Shown: positions 38,860 through 53,531, counted from the first letter of the stretch. The stretch is 64,000 bases of DNA from Trichoplusia ni (GCF_003590095.1 NC_039495.1:930001-994000); one strand, 5' to 3'. Notes: generated from the sequence alone by a model not told the origin. A program made the numbers and translations.

Positions 38860-38904
38860 ATTGCTACGGCGTGGAATATTGCTACGGCGTAGAATATTGC
38901 TACG
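38860..38904. repeat. 18-bp tandem repeat in a TACG-rich block
   Basis: ATTGCTACGGCGTGGAAT (38860-38877) is followed by a copy with one change (38878-38895) and a partial third copy (38896-38904). The wider block 38800-38925 is rich in GCTACG/CGTAGC motifs, resembling the inner part of a dispersed lepidopteran repeat that I cannot name. Confidence 0.75.
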
Positions 38905-41900
38905 CATACTCTACGAGATTTTTCGTATTACAGTGCGCAAAATTGTGAGCAGGTTACTAATCAAATAGAATTTAAATTACTTTAAAACTCAATTGAAAGG
39001 TTCTATCTGCTTCAACAATTTAAAATTAACAGAATAGAAATGAAAGTTTTTCTCAAATTGAACAGAACTTTAAACAATTAGTATTCGTTTTGCATCGTAT
39101 TGCAATCGCCGCAAAGTCTAGTGTTTTCAATCAGACGCTGGCTATTGGAATCTCTTTAATGTGGCTGCGCTGCGAATATTGATTCTTTTATTTAGAACTT
39201 TGAACAAAAATTAACTACTTCGCGAAATTATTTGATGTTCGGAAAGCTAATTCCTCAATACATTGCAGACTCGATATTGTTTTTGTTTATTTTTAAGTCT
39301 CAACTAAAGTAAGTCGAATACGAATTTCCGTCATTTTAATTGTCATTGATACTCTTAAATGTGATATCAAAGGTTGCGGAGACTTTATTATGTACAATGA
39401 GGAAAATGTTGAATACTTATTTAAAAATGAAAACATCTGCTATTATTACGCTCTTACGCATTGTATTGTCATTCATACAGTTATGTGTTAATAATACATA
39501 TCTTACTGATTGTCACTTTACATTTTACATTATGTTGAAACGTTCAATATACTCGAGCACTTGGTCAGGTGAACCATAGAGCAATAGTATCAATAAACAC
39601 TAGAATTAATCTGCATAGCGTGTGTCACGAGACGAGCTCGCACAGCGATACGTCAGCGATGTATCAGCGACATTTGATAATTTGCATCGGCACCAAAATT
39701 TATTGCGCCATCCATCACGCTAGATAAAACAACAAACATTCACGGATGGCTTTAAACAGTCGGAGGGACACAAATATATTGTATATCTAATACATTCGTT
39801 AGTAGCCACATCCATTAGAAGCATATATAATGTTTTTAATTTCGGAGAATGGAAAAACGATTTATTCGGCAAAGTAATTGATTTGTTTTACAACTCCCAA
39901 CTCCTGATATGATTCATGGACGTTCAAATATACTTTTTTCTCGCCTGTTTGAGTATAAACTTCGGTTGTATATTCGGTATTCATAAACAACCGACTATAA
40001 CAGAACAGAATTTTTTAAACCTTGCTGTCTTAAACTAATTTCTAGCGCGATTATTTGCTTCTTAAATATTATGCATATTACAATAGCTTCACCAACATGC
40101 TAAAGAATATTTATACGCACCTAACAATTGTAGTATAAACTAACTAATTCAAAAAATATGATGATTAGAGACGAGTGCAGCAGGCCGCCAAATCAATAGT
40201 TACAACGAAACATTTTCAATTTATGTTCTATATATGTATAACAACATATATTCTATCTCAACAGTGTATATTACATAAGTTCTGCCAATTATGACTGCAG
40301 CGACATCAATCTACTTCGTGATAAATGTAAAACTACAGTCAATTGTGTTTTGTGACCTCGTTCCGAGTTCATTTGGAATATTTAAGCTTTTTATAAAACT
40401 TTTTTCATTTTATACAAACACAAAACATAGAGTTACAGCTTTTAGGTTTATATCAATTGCTGAATCAACAGAAATAAACCAGTCCGCTTAATTTTACTCG
40501 TCAAATGAATTTTGTTTTTTGCGTTCAACAAAATGCTCAATATTAAATGTTTTTCCCTCTTCTGGCTAGAATTCAAATATAAAACGTTGCCATTCAAACA
40601 TGCATGTTTACTTATATTTTATAAAACTAAAAAAACTCATTCAAACCTCGGAACCAAATTACTCGGAGCTCACGTGACATTACAAATCTTTTGTATTTGC
40701 AGTTTAGTTAAAAACTTCATTTTATTTAACTCGACATTTACTAGATCTATGACAATATTAAAGTTCAAATATTTATTTAACATGACAACCCTATTTTTGG
40801 CGTAGGTGTTTCACTAAAAGGGTATTTTACCCTTTTACGTTAAAATTATTAGTTTGATAAAAATGTTTTCAGAAATATCTGAGGTAATGCCTCGAAATCG
40901 TAGGCGGGAGATATTTATGAGGCAATTGACATTGCGCTGATTTTGTTCTATGTAGCGATTTATAATAAAGACTTAAAAATAGTAATCTAAGATTCAAGTC
41001 CTTCACTTATACGAAGTTATCTATTAGAAGTATTGTTAAAACTTTAAACGAAATAAACAGTAAAGAACTTCCAGCACTTACTAAGGCGGGTTTTCGGAGG
41101 CAGTGAACCGTACGCGTCTGGCACGTGGACGCAGCCAAGGGCAAACGTCACTTTAATCTACCTACATTTAACATTTTGAACTCTACACCGTTGTATTTTT
41201 AAAAGCTAAGAGGGGGTCCCTTTAAATGCAATTATGGAAATAAAATCATACTTGAGTGGTGCCGAGCACTCGAGTAAGAGGATGAGATGGATATTAATGA
41301 TTGTGTTTAGCGGGAGACGGCAATATGTAGCGAGGATCAGGTCCGGAGGGTCCCGGGCAGGTCAGCGGGGACGTTGACGGAATCCGCCACATTACGAGAG
41401 CGACGCGAACGATACCAAGATAAAAAGATCCGTTGATTACGGCGTGCCGACAAATGTGGGGCATAACTCTTGCAGCGGGATGCCAAGTAATTGCACACAA
41501 ATGAAATACGTGACCACCACGTAATAAAGTTCAGAATCGATTGACAGGCTTAATGTAGAAAACGATTACGACGGATTTAAAAATGGTTAGTGGTGAACCA
41601 AAACCCATTTGTGATGTATTGGAATGAAATTCTATTAACGTTTGTAACGGTCCACTTTGATTTTTGTTCTCGTCAGGAATTCGAAATTTATGTTTAGTCC
41701 GACCTTTCTGAACGTTCAGAAGGTTCACTGATGCTACCTACCGGTCAACGGCCAACGACGTTTGTTAGCAAAACTTTTAAATCAGCATTTTTAGTAACTA
41801 AGCAGAATATTATCAATATTATAATCGTAACAATAGGTTTTCTTGTCATCCTGGGCACCTACTACTTAGCAGTACATGGCAAATTCTATTTGTGCTCGGA

Positions 41901-44037
41901 ATAGGATTTCAATATCAGATGTAGCGATGCGAGTTGCAGGTCGCTAACGTCTATGGACCAATTTTTTTATTTAATTTCCGCGAAAGACATGTTCTGGTGC
42001 CAAACATAAAAGTCTATCATTTTTCAACAAGCGCGCACTCTACGTAGGCGTAGGTAAAGATTTTGTACCTTTCATGTGAAATCTTTTGAAGCAAAATAAA
42101 TAAAGCTTGCGACACATTTTTTATACAGAGTAAATCTCTTTGCGTTTCATCAAAGGAAGTGCTTGACTAGGTGTATCTATGTGTTATGTAGGAGAAGTGA
42201 ACTGACTTCAATTGAAAAGACCTGACACGGAGCACAGCGGAAGATTATGAAACAAATTTCTTTACTCATCTCATGCAATGTTATGAAATGACTTGTGGCT
42301 TCAAATGGAATGAAATATCATATTAAATAAAGAAAAGCAACATCAAAAGCTTCGTTTGTCTCATTCCACACCATACCATACAAAACTACTTAATTAAGAG
42401 TCGCGTCTACTTCCAGTCACAAGAATGGAATAAAAATAATAAAATAAAACTGATTTCATTTTGAAGACATGTGACCACCCATACATGATCGGCTAGGTGC
42501 AACGTGGTGCAAGTCGACCGGTAGATACCCAAAGAGCTCGATGACAACTTGCTAATTAGTTAGTCTTACGCATGTTCCAAGAGAAACTTGTTCTCAAGTC
42601 TCCAGGGCTGGCAGTCCGGAAATTACCAAGATTTCCGATACCCAGCCCGGACCCCAGTCGGCTCCGTCACCGGGGACCAAGTTTGCTGTGTTATGCACGC
42701 TCTAATTTGTTCGCAGCCTAACGCATCAACACGTGGCATTATCATTACTATTGCATAATAGAGCTCTGTCTGATCGTGCTTCTCCGTACACATCTACCGT
42801 TACTTGTAATTATTGCTCATTACAGCAATACTAGGAAGCTTAGTTTTATATTTTGATAGCAAGTTAAGTACGAATAACATAAAGACAAATAAGAAATTGT
42901 GTCAAATCCATGTGAAGAAGAACAGAAAAGGTGTACTATGCCTATAAAAAATCGTCTCCGTTAAGAGTATCTTGATAATATTGACGTCATTCGACACGTA
43001 TGTATATTTCAATGGCACAGTAAAACGAATTTTCGACATATTCCCAAGAACCATTGAAAAGTATTCTCAATCTGCCTCTGACTGGCGAAGTGTATTATAT
43101 TATTTTGTAGAGGAATTCCATATTGCTAAATATTATGTTAGATACTTCGTATTAGTTGCTAGTTATACGTGAATGTAGAAAAATTTATCCGTCAATAAGA
43201 ATAAATTGACTGCCATCTTCACCAAATGATCCAATAAATATTGTAATATACACGCAATGTTACACAAACACTATACACGGATATCATAATCAATCGAAGG
43301 TAACTCGATAGGACGATCTATGTATTACGTATCTCCACAATATTACTATCTTGGCGGCCGGCGGTGTCGCGCGGACTGCGCGCGAGATTGCCGAACGTAA
43401 ACACCACTGATGTATGGAATAAATTAATCACTGTCGTGTTATGGTAGCCTGGTAGTGAACATTGAACATACATGACGTGGAGATGTCGGGGACCGCGGGA
43501 ACGCGCGAGACGCGTACAGGCGCCGGGGCGGGCGGCCGATCACTGAAACGTCCCGGGCGCGCGACTCCCCCCGGCCCCGACTACCCCCGCTACTGAAACT
43601 CTCAATTATTTTATTGGGAAAGCTAATGAGACGAGAGCCATCCACAGGACTGTTGTCCGTTATTCCCATGGTTACCGGCAAATAAAACATCGTTACCATT
43701 ATACGGCGATTTGACTGTATTGGCATTTTCATTACTGCTGTGTTTAAATAATATTCGCTGTGATTGCTTGAGGATTCATGATCCTACAAATATATAAATA
43801 ATGTACTAAACATGAAGGCAGCGGAATTAAAGTAAACATCAAAGCGTCGGAATCATTGGAGCAGATAAGTCGTGAAATGCCTTTTCAATCGGGTCCGTCG
43901 GAGTATACTTTAAAAGTCTCCGAAGTTGTTCGTTGTCCTTCGTCGGCGCTTTCCTTCTTATTTGCGTAATGTGGACGTGTGCCGGGAATAACAATCCCAT
44001 CCTAATTGATAGTCGGCGCGCTCCAGGAGCCAGCGGA

Positions 44038-44050
44038 GGGGGGGGGGGGG
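44038..44050. repeat. G13 homopolymer
   Basis: Thirteen consecutive G residues lie in the purine-rich stretch 44032-44065. Expect length variation. Confidence 0.9.
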
Positions 44051-47010
44051 AGAAGCGAGAGCGGGGGATCTGCAACACTATGTGCCGGACCTGATAGGCA
44101 ACTGTTCTAAACGACTTATAACCCTGCGGATTGAGCTCAGCCTGCAGGTACAAGCCGCGACAGTACCGTGTATATTAATGAAATAAAAACACGTGAGGAG
44201 GTATCACAAACATTTTTGGAAAATGTCAGTATCAACATTAATGTGTACCTGACCGGAACGGTCAGAAACCGTTAAAGGCGGTCCATGCAACACTAACGGG
44301 ATATAAATTGCAAGTACTCGCTGATCCAAGGCGGCAGGTACCAATTGACCGCTGCACCCCACGGGGAAATCAGATGCTCGCAATATGATCAATCATCCCG
44401 TACATGGGACGAGGGCTCCGACGTAAATGCCTGTCGTACTGATCTACTCCAAGGTTTTTGTATCTTACGAAAATAGATCTAAATCGAAATGTAATGAAAC
44501 ATATCTATTAGATATTATTTCACTTGATTATAATGTTTTATTCATCTGATTTTTTTATGTTTACTTTTGTTTCGGGTAAATTACCATACGTGGATGGTAC
44601 ACACCTGACAAATAACTTGTTTATAGAACTTGGTTAATTCATAATAGTGTATGTCGACTTAGTTGAATACATTTACTCACTTTTTGAATTGATTTATGTT
44701 AAAGCAGACCTTACCCTATTAAAAAAGAAGCCTATGTTTGCAACATCCTTTCCAAATTCGCACAACTCTCTAAGGGTTCCCGTAAGCATCGCATAACATA
44801 CGGCACACACGATACATTGCACAGACTCACATTATACACGAATATTCACGGATTTCGGACTATTCAAATTGTCCGGGGACATCCCAGGAATTCGGGGGCA
44901 CACAGTCAGCGAATAAAAAATATATTTGGGAACAAAACAAAAGACAATAGCGAATGGTCACTCCTGCGGCAAAATGTGTTGCGTATGGAATAGCGCGGAG
45001 CTAGACGCAAGACGGCCTTACTATATAAAATTAAAAATATATCAATTATGCAGTGTCTTTATCGATAATTAGTGTATGTACATATTCAAACCACATAGGA
45101 GATACGGTGACCACAGGCCAGACCACAAGTGACAGCGGCAGGCTCTACCGCGCCACTAAGGACGCTGTGTAGGTACACAATCAATGAGCAAACACTACCC
45201 ACTCTCATTTGTGAACTAGGTCAGCTGATTGAGCCGCGTCATCGCTCATCATCTTGAGACTTAACCTAAATGCATGATTTACGAGTATTATCTGCTTCCC
45301 TGTTCTTGCCAGAAAAATAAATAAAGGTAATGCGTGTGTTCGGTTCACGCTGGGCTCGTAAAAATTCTTCGGCACACCTTAATGTTTTCGATTTCACGTA
45401 AAACTTTTGTGTATACTGTAAAAGTTAATAAATTCATTCGTTTTACTACGATGATATCTTCTTCTGATTATTAAGAATAACCGGGCTTTCCATCTAGATA
45501 TATAGGTGGATCATTATTAGGTGCGCGAGTCATAAGACTAGATTCAAGTTTCTCGACACTCTAGAAGGGTCAACACCTACATACAATTCATACATGAAGT
45601 CAGGATATGTGCCGCAATGTTCAGTTTCGAATCAAATCAAAGAGAAGTGGCTCAGGGAACGAACGTAAAGGAAAATCTATAAGTTGTAATAATTTATGGT
45701 CCGGGATATGGGGTAAGGGAGGATAAAAACGATCGCTTGCAGCCGAGATGAATGTCTGAAATGACAAGATTGGACAATTGCTGACAAATGTAAAGGTATT
45801 TGGGAGTCGGGCGGGGGAAGGATGGTTCATCTCAGTTTAAGACATTTTGCACCTGATACCTTTGGGTCGTATACTATTTATAAATCAGTACAACAAGCCT
45901 GCAATGTAAAATAGTCGGTAGCTTTAGAAAAACCAGTCTTAAATTTGCAGTATAGAAAACACTTCCAGGAGTAGTGTGATATATGAAAGGTTTTATCTGC
46001 AATCATATAAGTACGAAGAAAGAGTGAATATTAATTAAATAAAGAAACAGATGTTCATGGACAGAAAGCACAGGTATTGATAGCGTCTGGATTGAACAAT
46101 ATATTGTTGTGGGCATTGTGCGAAGAATGGTATTGATCTGTCGTGGAGCCTGTCCGCGGTAAAAGCCTGTGTTTCGGCACTCTGTGTGTCCAGGGTTCCG
46201 GAGGCGTCCTGATTCCATTAGTACATTGGATACGCAGCTCGGATGTCTCTGGGTTATTATCTCACTACGTTTTCGATACTCGGGCATTGTTTCAATGCAG
46301 TGCCACTTGTGAAATTCGATGCACAAAGGATAATTTATAGTAGATTATTGTTGCTTTACCAATCGAGTTTATGAGCTATAACAGCAATATTTGGACTCAT
46401 GTTTTTGTAATACCTGAGTTTATGTAGTCGTACAACAGGAAGATTTTTCAAATTATAGAATTTGTTGATTTATATAGAAATGTACCCAACTTTACCCTTC
46501 TTATATTAAGCTTTGAACATTCATCCTTCTAAGATATCATTTTATTACACCCTCTTTAATTATTTTTCCAGTTTCCAATCATCAGTCGGTGCAGGCGACC
46601 ATTGGAAAGTCTTGTAGACAAGCCGGCTTACCGGACGCCAAATATCAGAGCAATCCTTCTGGCTCATTCAGGCTGAAGATCTATATAAAAATTCCAATTA
46701 AAACAATATAAACAAAAAATCAAATAGTCAATTTAACGTAAATAAAATAAGATTATCCATGGGACACTTATCTTTCCACAAATTGTACACACAAACAAAG
46801 TCGGGAACCACCTCGCAGCGATAGCAGTGCGCTGTGCCCGTGCTCTGATCGGATCGGCAAAAGCCAGCGCCATTCAAAGAACAGAGGAAGATAAACGAAC
46901 GCTGTTGTCGAAGGACATCCCGCTGCTAAACTACGAGCTGTACACACGGAGCAAACTAAACAAAAGAGGTGTTATGTTAAAAGGATTACGTCCGGCAGGA
47001 CACACCGCTG

Positions 47011-47021
47011 CCCCCCCCCCC
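47011..47021. repeat. C11 homopolymer
   Basis: Eleven consecutive C residues lie in a CG-rich stretch. The Pro-rich frame across it on the plus strand is a by-product. Confidence 0.9.
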
Positions 47022-50000
47022 ACCTCACCCCTCCGGACGCGCCCCGCCCCGCTCCTAGCGCAAACACGTCCAACAATGTGACGAACCCACGCGGCATCAC
47101 TAATGACACTATTGATACTGTCCATTTATTCCATAATCGATAGCCGGATTATATAATCTGATTGCACCCTTTACGAGCTCGTGTATACCGATCCTAAACA
47201 GCTTAAACGGGCTTACCATTGTGTCACCCGCGGAATAGTGAAACGGAAACGACCTTACTTGCATGAACGGAACCATTTTCAATTTAACAACAATTTCAAT
47301 ATCGTAGATGTACACGAGTATATACGAAGAGGACTAAAGAAATCTTCGCTTTCTCAGTTCAGCGGAGCAAGGAGGACGCATAGCCGTCCTCATGAGATCG
47401 TATAAAATAGTTTCTGCGCATTATACAGGCTGTGCGACAGACATGAAAGGACCCGGCCTCTATCCGATCCACGTATAATTAGGTCGATATTATAGCATAA
47501 AGTAGCATTTTGCGATTTTCTCGTGGTTTAGAAATCTGCGAACGGTTGTATGAATGAATCGCGAAGGGGCCGATGCAAAAGTAATTTGCGGCAAAGTGCG
47601 CGCATAATAAGGTTTCAGAAGAAAAGTCAGTTTTGAATCGTTGTAAACCTCGTTCAAACTAATCAAGAGCACCCACTTTTCACGGCCTCGTGGAGTTTGG
47701 AAAGTTTCTCCCTCACAAAGCGCCCGTCTATTTATCTGACACATTTCTGCAACGAGCTCCGTGCCGCACAGCGCCGCGCCGCGCCGCGCCCAGCACCGCT
47801 CGACATACACCGAAAAAACGTCTCTTTATCCATTTAAAAGAAGGTTAGAAGTAAATTAACTTGCCCAATTGATTTAGACTTTGGAAAAGAAAGTTTGACA
47901 TCTAATTGTAGCTTTAGAGTAATTCCCCCTCTCGAGCTGTTCAACTGGACAGTTATGAGAAACAAATACGGATCTACGCCCGTGAACTTACGGCAAGGTT
48001 TTTCCAAAAAGAATCTGTATCTATTGGCACACATTTAATTGGGTAGATACGAACGATTGCTTTAATTAAATTAAAAGGCCACTTGGGTCATTGGCAGTCC
48101 TGGCGCGAATGTTTTCAAACTTTCATCCCTCGGTCGCCGGGAGGAATTCGTAACGTCTTGTTACATTTCGAGAAGATCCTTCATTTTTAAATATGAAAGT
48201 GTCGAGGATGGCCGCCGCAGATTTATGTACGTGAGTGAATTTTATAAATTGTTCATAACTTATAACTTCCGAGTGGTGTCAGGGGTAATCCTGGAGGAGC
48301 CATTACGTCCTCGCTACAAGGTGGGTCCACTCCGCGCTTTTGTTCTGTTATTTAGTGCCCTCGCTATAATTTCAAATTAAATCATTTCTCTTGTCCTTTG
48401 CTGCCATGTTGTAACATGGGACCTATACAGAACTAAATTAATGTAGTTTTTTAGGATAAAAAGATTCTGTTTTGTTAAGTTTTTAGAATGTTTAATGTTC
48501 GTAATTGTTACGCTAAACAACAAACAATACAACCTGAAAATCGTGTCCCTGTTAACTGCCAAACGTTGGCAACAAAGACACTGATTCCCGGCCAGCCCGG
48601 GCCTTTCAGCATAAAGGACTCCTAATCCACTTAGATCCTGGTGCGCCTCGCGACCAGGTCCATTGTTAGTACATCATAATGTATTTACCAAGCCTCTTAA
48701 CTGTACAATCCCTGTTTCTATATGACTATTGAAAATAAATTAATGGCATTTAAAATGGTTTTCCTGACTTAAGTTGATAATTAACAATATTGAAAGAACG
48801 AGACATACTTAAATATATATTTTTAAATAAATAAATGATTGAAGAGCCTTAGCAAAATTAAACAGTTGACAATTCTATTTCGATCCGTAAGAATGATGGC
48901 TAGCGGTTTTTGTACCAACAGCCAGACAGCAAGCGTTGTGCGCTGGCAGAAAACACCAGTCATGAGCGGAGGTACTAAAACTCTAACAACGTTAATAATA
49001 CCTCAATTTTAACACCGGGGGAGATCTTACTTATACTGTATACGATACTATTTCAGACGCTAGGAGTGCTTCCATTATCAATGATGTTTTTGTGAACGCC
49101 TTCCAGCGCGAAGATTGAACGCTTTTATTGAGTATGTACTGGGCAGAGCTGCCAGGCTAGCCGTATTCAATCTCGCCGCGATCTATCTTGATCCGTTAAG
49201 GTCGTTTAGGATCACTACTGATCTACACGCATCGGAGATCGAAGAACGGTGAAAGGATTTTTCATTCGCTCGATATTGTTATAATGTGAATGAAATCTTT
49301 ATCACAGAGGAGGCGAAGAGAAAATCTTCTAAAGCACATCTTAAGTAATGAAATATTGCGTTTTTCGGTCTTGAGATGAGCTCTTGTTGAGACAACTATC
49401 TACCACAGGGGCAACTATTTGATCACCAGATCAGGAAATTAAGTAAATATGTAACTTTCTAGTATATAAACGCCTTCAAATTACACCGAATAGTAAAGTT
49501 GAAACTAAAGTCGCCAAAGCTGAACAAACTTAAATTGGATCTCTCAAGTCGGTACTTCGTTCTTGATCGACCAGGAGAATAGAAAACTGTACAATCAATA
49601 TAAAGAAATGGGGAAACTATTACACAATTAGGTAGGTAACTTATAAGTCTAGAAAATAGTGCTCATTACCTGAGTAACAATAACTCATAATTCAATTTGC
49701 GTGTAAAATTATGATTTGTGTGAAAAATCACGACAAAAACATGCGGTTGTCTGTTTCCCAAAAAAATTTTTTTCAATTAATAAATCATTTTACATACAAA
49801 TGAACATAAATAAAATATATTTTGTTCATGCACGGAATAAAGAAATAGCGGTTAAAATCATTATGATTCATTTGTGTCGTCGACTCACATTAAGAACAAA
49901 CATTTGCTAGTCAATTACCAGGCAATCATGCATGGGAGCAAGTGCTGACCCAAAGGACGTCTGTAGCGCGTTCCATTCGCGGTGCATATGCACGGACACC

Positions 50001-51866
50001 CGTGCCCGCACAAAGGGATGTCACCCATAAACTAGTGCCAGCATGTGAGACCGCAGCGCTCTATCCAACTGGCAGCAATGTGCGCACAATTGCCTGTCAA
50101 ACACAAGACAACCGAGTTCCTTCGTTGCATCAGTCTACACTTGCTAATGACCCTGAACAATATCAAGTCAAATCATACGTTAACCTGTCCATAACGGTAT
50201 TTGGGACTATAAATATATGACATAACTATTTTAAATGCTAATCAAACTGTCAGCGCACCAGAAAGCCAGAATGTATCAACGGGCGGCAGTCACAGGCTTG
50301 AATCTGCATATGCATGCATTATGCACTATATAGTGACATGCACTCACTATTCGTTTCAGTCTTTGGATATATATACTTTTTTGAATTCTTCAACATTTTT
50401 CACGCAAGCTATTACGGTACTAGTTACAATACAGCACTCATTTATGTGTTATGGAGTGGATAACGTTGTGTTATTCGATCATTCAAATGATGTGGAAGTA
50501 AATAAATCTCTAACGAGTTCGTATTTTATTTTGAAAAGTCAATAGGTAGATTAAACTTCGTTGCTCAATTTGCTTTTTTTTTACGTTTCCCATTGAAAAG
50601 TTCCGATAACATGCAATATAAATAAAGTTGAAAATTTGGGAAACCCTTAAATATTTATGTATAGGCAGAGAGGACCACAAAAGATTTGCAAAGAAAAGAA
50701 ATTAATTAGCCGACGATATTAAACCTCGGATTTGAGACCCTTTTACGAGTATCCAGCGAATACCGAGCCCGCCAATACCGGGGGAGACGGAATTCAACGC
50801 GTTTATAATAGACAAGGTCTACAAGCGGGCGGCCGGATTTAATGAACAAATTATAAAGAACCAGTCACCAATTATTCTGAAAATTACGGGGCTGAGTAGT
50901 CGGAGCTTGGTTAATTACGCAATATAAATAGGCTTCCAATTTAGAAGCAGTCCCTTCTCCCAAGTTACTGAACATGTGTCATGCGCTGACGACAAAAGAA
51001 TTAACCTTTACACTGCAAACCTTTGCACTACGTTTGCTAACTGGGGCAGAAGCTTCGTGATCAAAGGAAACACTAGGTAGGCTCACCTCCTGCCGTGTTC
51101 TGAATGCCTAGTACGCAGGGCGAGAGCTCGCCGCGTACTGTATGCATGCACGTCGTCGGATGTGGGTCACAGGGCCCCAGGGCACGTGACCTGTACACTA
51201 GGTTTATCTATCATATCGTGGAAAATTACTTTTTGCGTTTTTGGCAGACTATCCGTGTCTATGCAATAGAACAAACTGCAGTGTTTGTTTTTAATCCTAT
51301 GTGGAGGGACGTATAAGGAAAAAGCATAGCAAAAATAGCAGATATGACATATTTGCATTATTTGTGTAAACATCAGGTACGTGAGCGAGCGCGCACAAAT
51401 TGCGACCATGCAAACTGCTTGCTATTTGTTCAGATTGTGTTATGCTTGCTTTTAACTTGCTTCAGTTGCCGTTTTGCGGGCGGATATCCTTGTGCATCTG
51501 GTAATTGCAGACGATATCGCAAAAAACGTACTGCAAAGAAGATTGGAACTGAGTCAGCGTGAGCTAACCAAAATGTTGTGTGTACGCGGAAGGCTCTGCC
51601 TTACCCATATGAAAATGTAATATCGTATGATTTAAACATTCACTATTTTTTTAATAGTATGTACTACGTAACACGTATTTTATTATTTATGTTTAATTAA
51701 GCTTATATATATCTGTATTAAACAAAACTTGTTCGGTATTATCAAAGTAAAGCCGACACACCCGGCCAGCATTTAATAAAGTCGCCTGTCCTCGCTCGAG
51801 GCAATGTGACTTGAATTTATTACTATCTCCATGAAAGCAAACCTAGTATTGGAACTTAGAGCCAAA

Positions 51867-51939
51867 GGGGGCGTAGCTCAGATGGTAGAGCGCTCGCTTA
51901 GCATGCGAGAGGTACCGGGATCGATACCCGGCGCCTCCA
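51867..51939 (+). tRNA. tRNA-Ala (anticodon AGC)
   Basis: The 73-base sequence folds as a complete cloverleaf without introns. The acceptor stem GGGGGCG/CGCCTCC contains G3:U70, the identity element read by alanyl-tRNA synthetase. The D arm is GCTCAGATGGTAGAGC. The anticodon arm is CTCGC-TTAGCAT-GCGAG with anticodon AGC at 51900-51902. The T arm is CCGGG-ATCGATA-CCCGG. The discriminator base is A (51939), and CCA is not encoded, as expected in eukaryotes. Internal A box (51874-51885) and B box (GGATCGATACC, 51918-51928) are intact. AGC is read as IGC after A34 deamination and decodes GCU, GCC and GCA. It appears functional. An apparent protein frame running through it is a shadow. Confidence 0.97.
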
Positions 51940-51940
51940 G

Positions 51941-51946
51941 TTTTTT
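51941..51946 (+). terminator. RNA polymerase III terminator (T6)
   Basis: A run of six T begins two bases after the tRNA's discriminator base, the normal stop signal for Pol III. Confidence 0.9.
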
Positions 51947-53531
51947 CTACAGAGCTATTTTTTGTATCAACTCAGAATTTTGTAGTCTACTCTTATTCTT
52001 TTTCGTTTCTTACACAATTTCAACAGAAACAGTGTCGACGTCTGAACGAAATATCTTGTTCTTTGCGTTTAATTAAAACATAATTACACAGAGCGCCATA
52101 ATTTGAAAGCAACGCAGTCGCTAGTGAAACTTACTTGACTTTTGAATAGCGTTGCTAACAAAGCGTCTCGCTACAAGACGGCTTGACTCTCCTTCACTCC
52201 ATGACATCCTGGTGTCGCGTAATAATCCTACTGTTGTCGCCATTACGAAAAAAAAAATGAAACAATGTAAAAAAGAATTGTAAGTAGAAGATTAATTAGA
52301 AGATTTTACAGAAATAAATATATCCTCGTGATTAGTAAACGAAACGGAGATAAATGCAGTTACGAAGTGTCGGCTTTAAATAAACACCACATCGCAACAA
52401 ACGGTGTAATGCATGTCCTTCACCCTTGAACTACGATTAGTATTACAAGGTTATCAATAACCCGAGAACCGCAAAACGTCGCTTCTTTTTACGACAAGGA
52501 AAACAAAAGGTCTATGGTCGCACCCTCGTGGGGCGTTTTGGGGTTAAAATAGAATTCTGTCTGGGAAACTAATTTTAATGGTCGCACAGGACCCTGGGGC
52601 GCATATATCTGAAAGGGACTCTCCGCCCGAACGCTGGTGGCCGATAAAACCGCGCCATATAACATATTTGCGTGACCACAAATGCGGTGATTTGTGCTGA
52701 AACCATTTGACTGGTGTTCAAAGCAAGAATATTTATTATGTAAACGTATAATTTTATCACTTTAACATCAATTAAGTATTTCCAGCTAATAACGAAAATT
52801 CTGTGTTAGATTAATATGTTGGTTATTCACATGAAATCTGTACAGAGAAAATAGCGAAAATAAATTCTTAAATAGGAAAAGCTAACGCGATCTAACGTAA
52901 TGTTGCTGTTCAAATGGGTATGTCATACAATCATTACTTAACATTATTTTACGGTATCCAATGAAAAAAGCGCACGTCTGACATAAGGACTTCAGAATAT
53001 ACAATTCATGAATTTAAATTAAAAGTATTGGTTATATCATAATAATATTTTATCTTCAATTGCTATTGTTCAAGCGATATAAAAAAATTATACGATAAAA
53101 AAATAACAATAGTGCCACAGGCAAACAAGGAAACAAAGTAACTAGTAGTGGCAGTGTAGCATGCACAAGTACCAGGGTAACAGAGATGACAAAGAAAACA
53201 AAATACCAACAGCTCTTGAGTGTCCTTTCACACTGCGTTTCGTTTGTAACTAGCAAGTAGCGGGCTTGCTTTACGTACACACATTTTTTAAAATAAAACT
53301 GCTCTGGAACGTTTTGTTTTCGAATCAAAAGTCAATGTAGTAATTTTTAACAAAACAGAATTGTACATGAAACCAAGTTTTTTTTTATCACAATCAAATA
53401 TGGATATTTTATAAAGTTTTGATGTTTTGTTTCAGAAAAACTGTTATTATCTCTAAAACAAAATAAATACACATGGAATTAAGCACTTAATGCTAATTTT
53501 TTATAATAACTATCGTGAGACTGATTCATTA
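51947..53531. other. Gene-free stretch
   Basis: A+T-rich sequence with no supported gene, repeat family or long inverted repeat. Confidence 0.55.

Larger units (their letters stand above)
33093..51866. other. Gene-free stretch, probably intronic or intergenic
   Basis: I find no supported exon over about 18.8 kb. Holdings: an 18-bp-period CG-rich minisatellite (35947-35990), an 18-bp tandem repeat (38860-38904), a G13 run (44038-44050), a C11 run (47011-47021), CG-rich islands near 38150-38220, 43490-43590 and 47755-47800, and TAAT-rich patches such as 34905-34940. One plus-strand acceptor with 34 open codons (46572-46676) is discussed among the findings. Confidence 0.5.

Noticed and set aside
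40816..40836. 9-bp-arm hairpin AAAAGGGTA/TACCCTTTT
   Set aside because: Short, low-complexity arms are common by chance. Likewise small palindromes at 36553 and 48640.
51831..52076. 81-codon plus-strand frame spanning the tRNA
   Set aside because: It is a read-through of the tRNA-Ala gene (e.g. GVAQMVERSLSMREVPGSIP), a familiar artefact.
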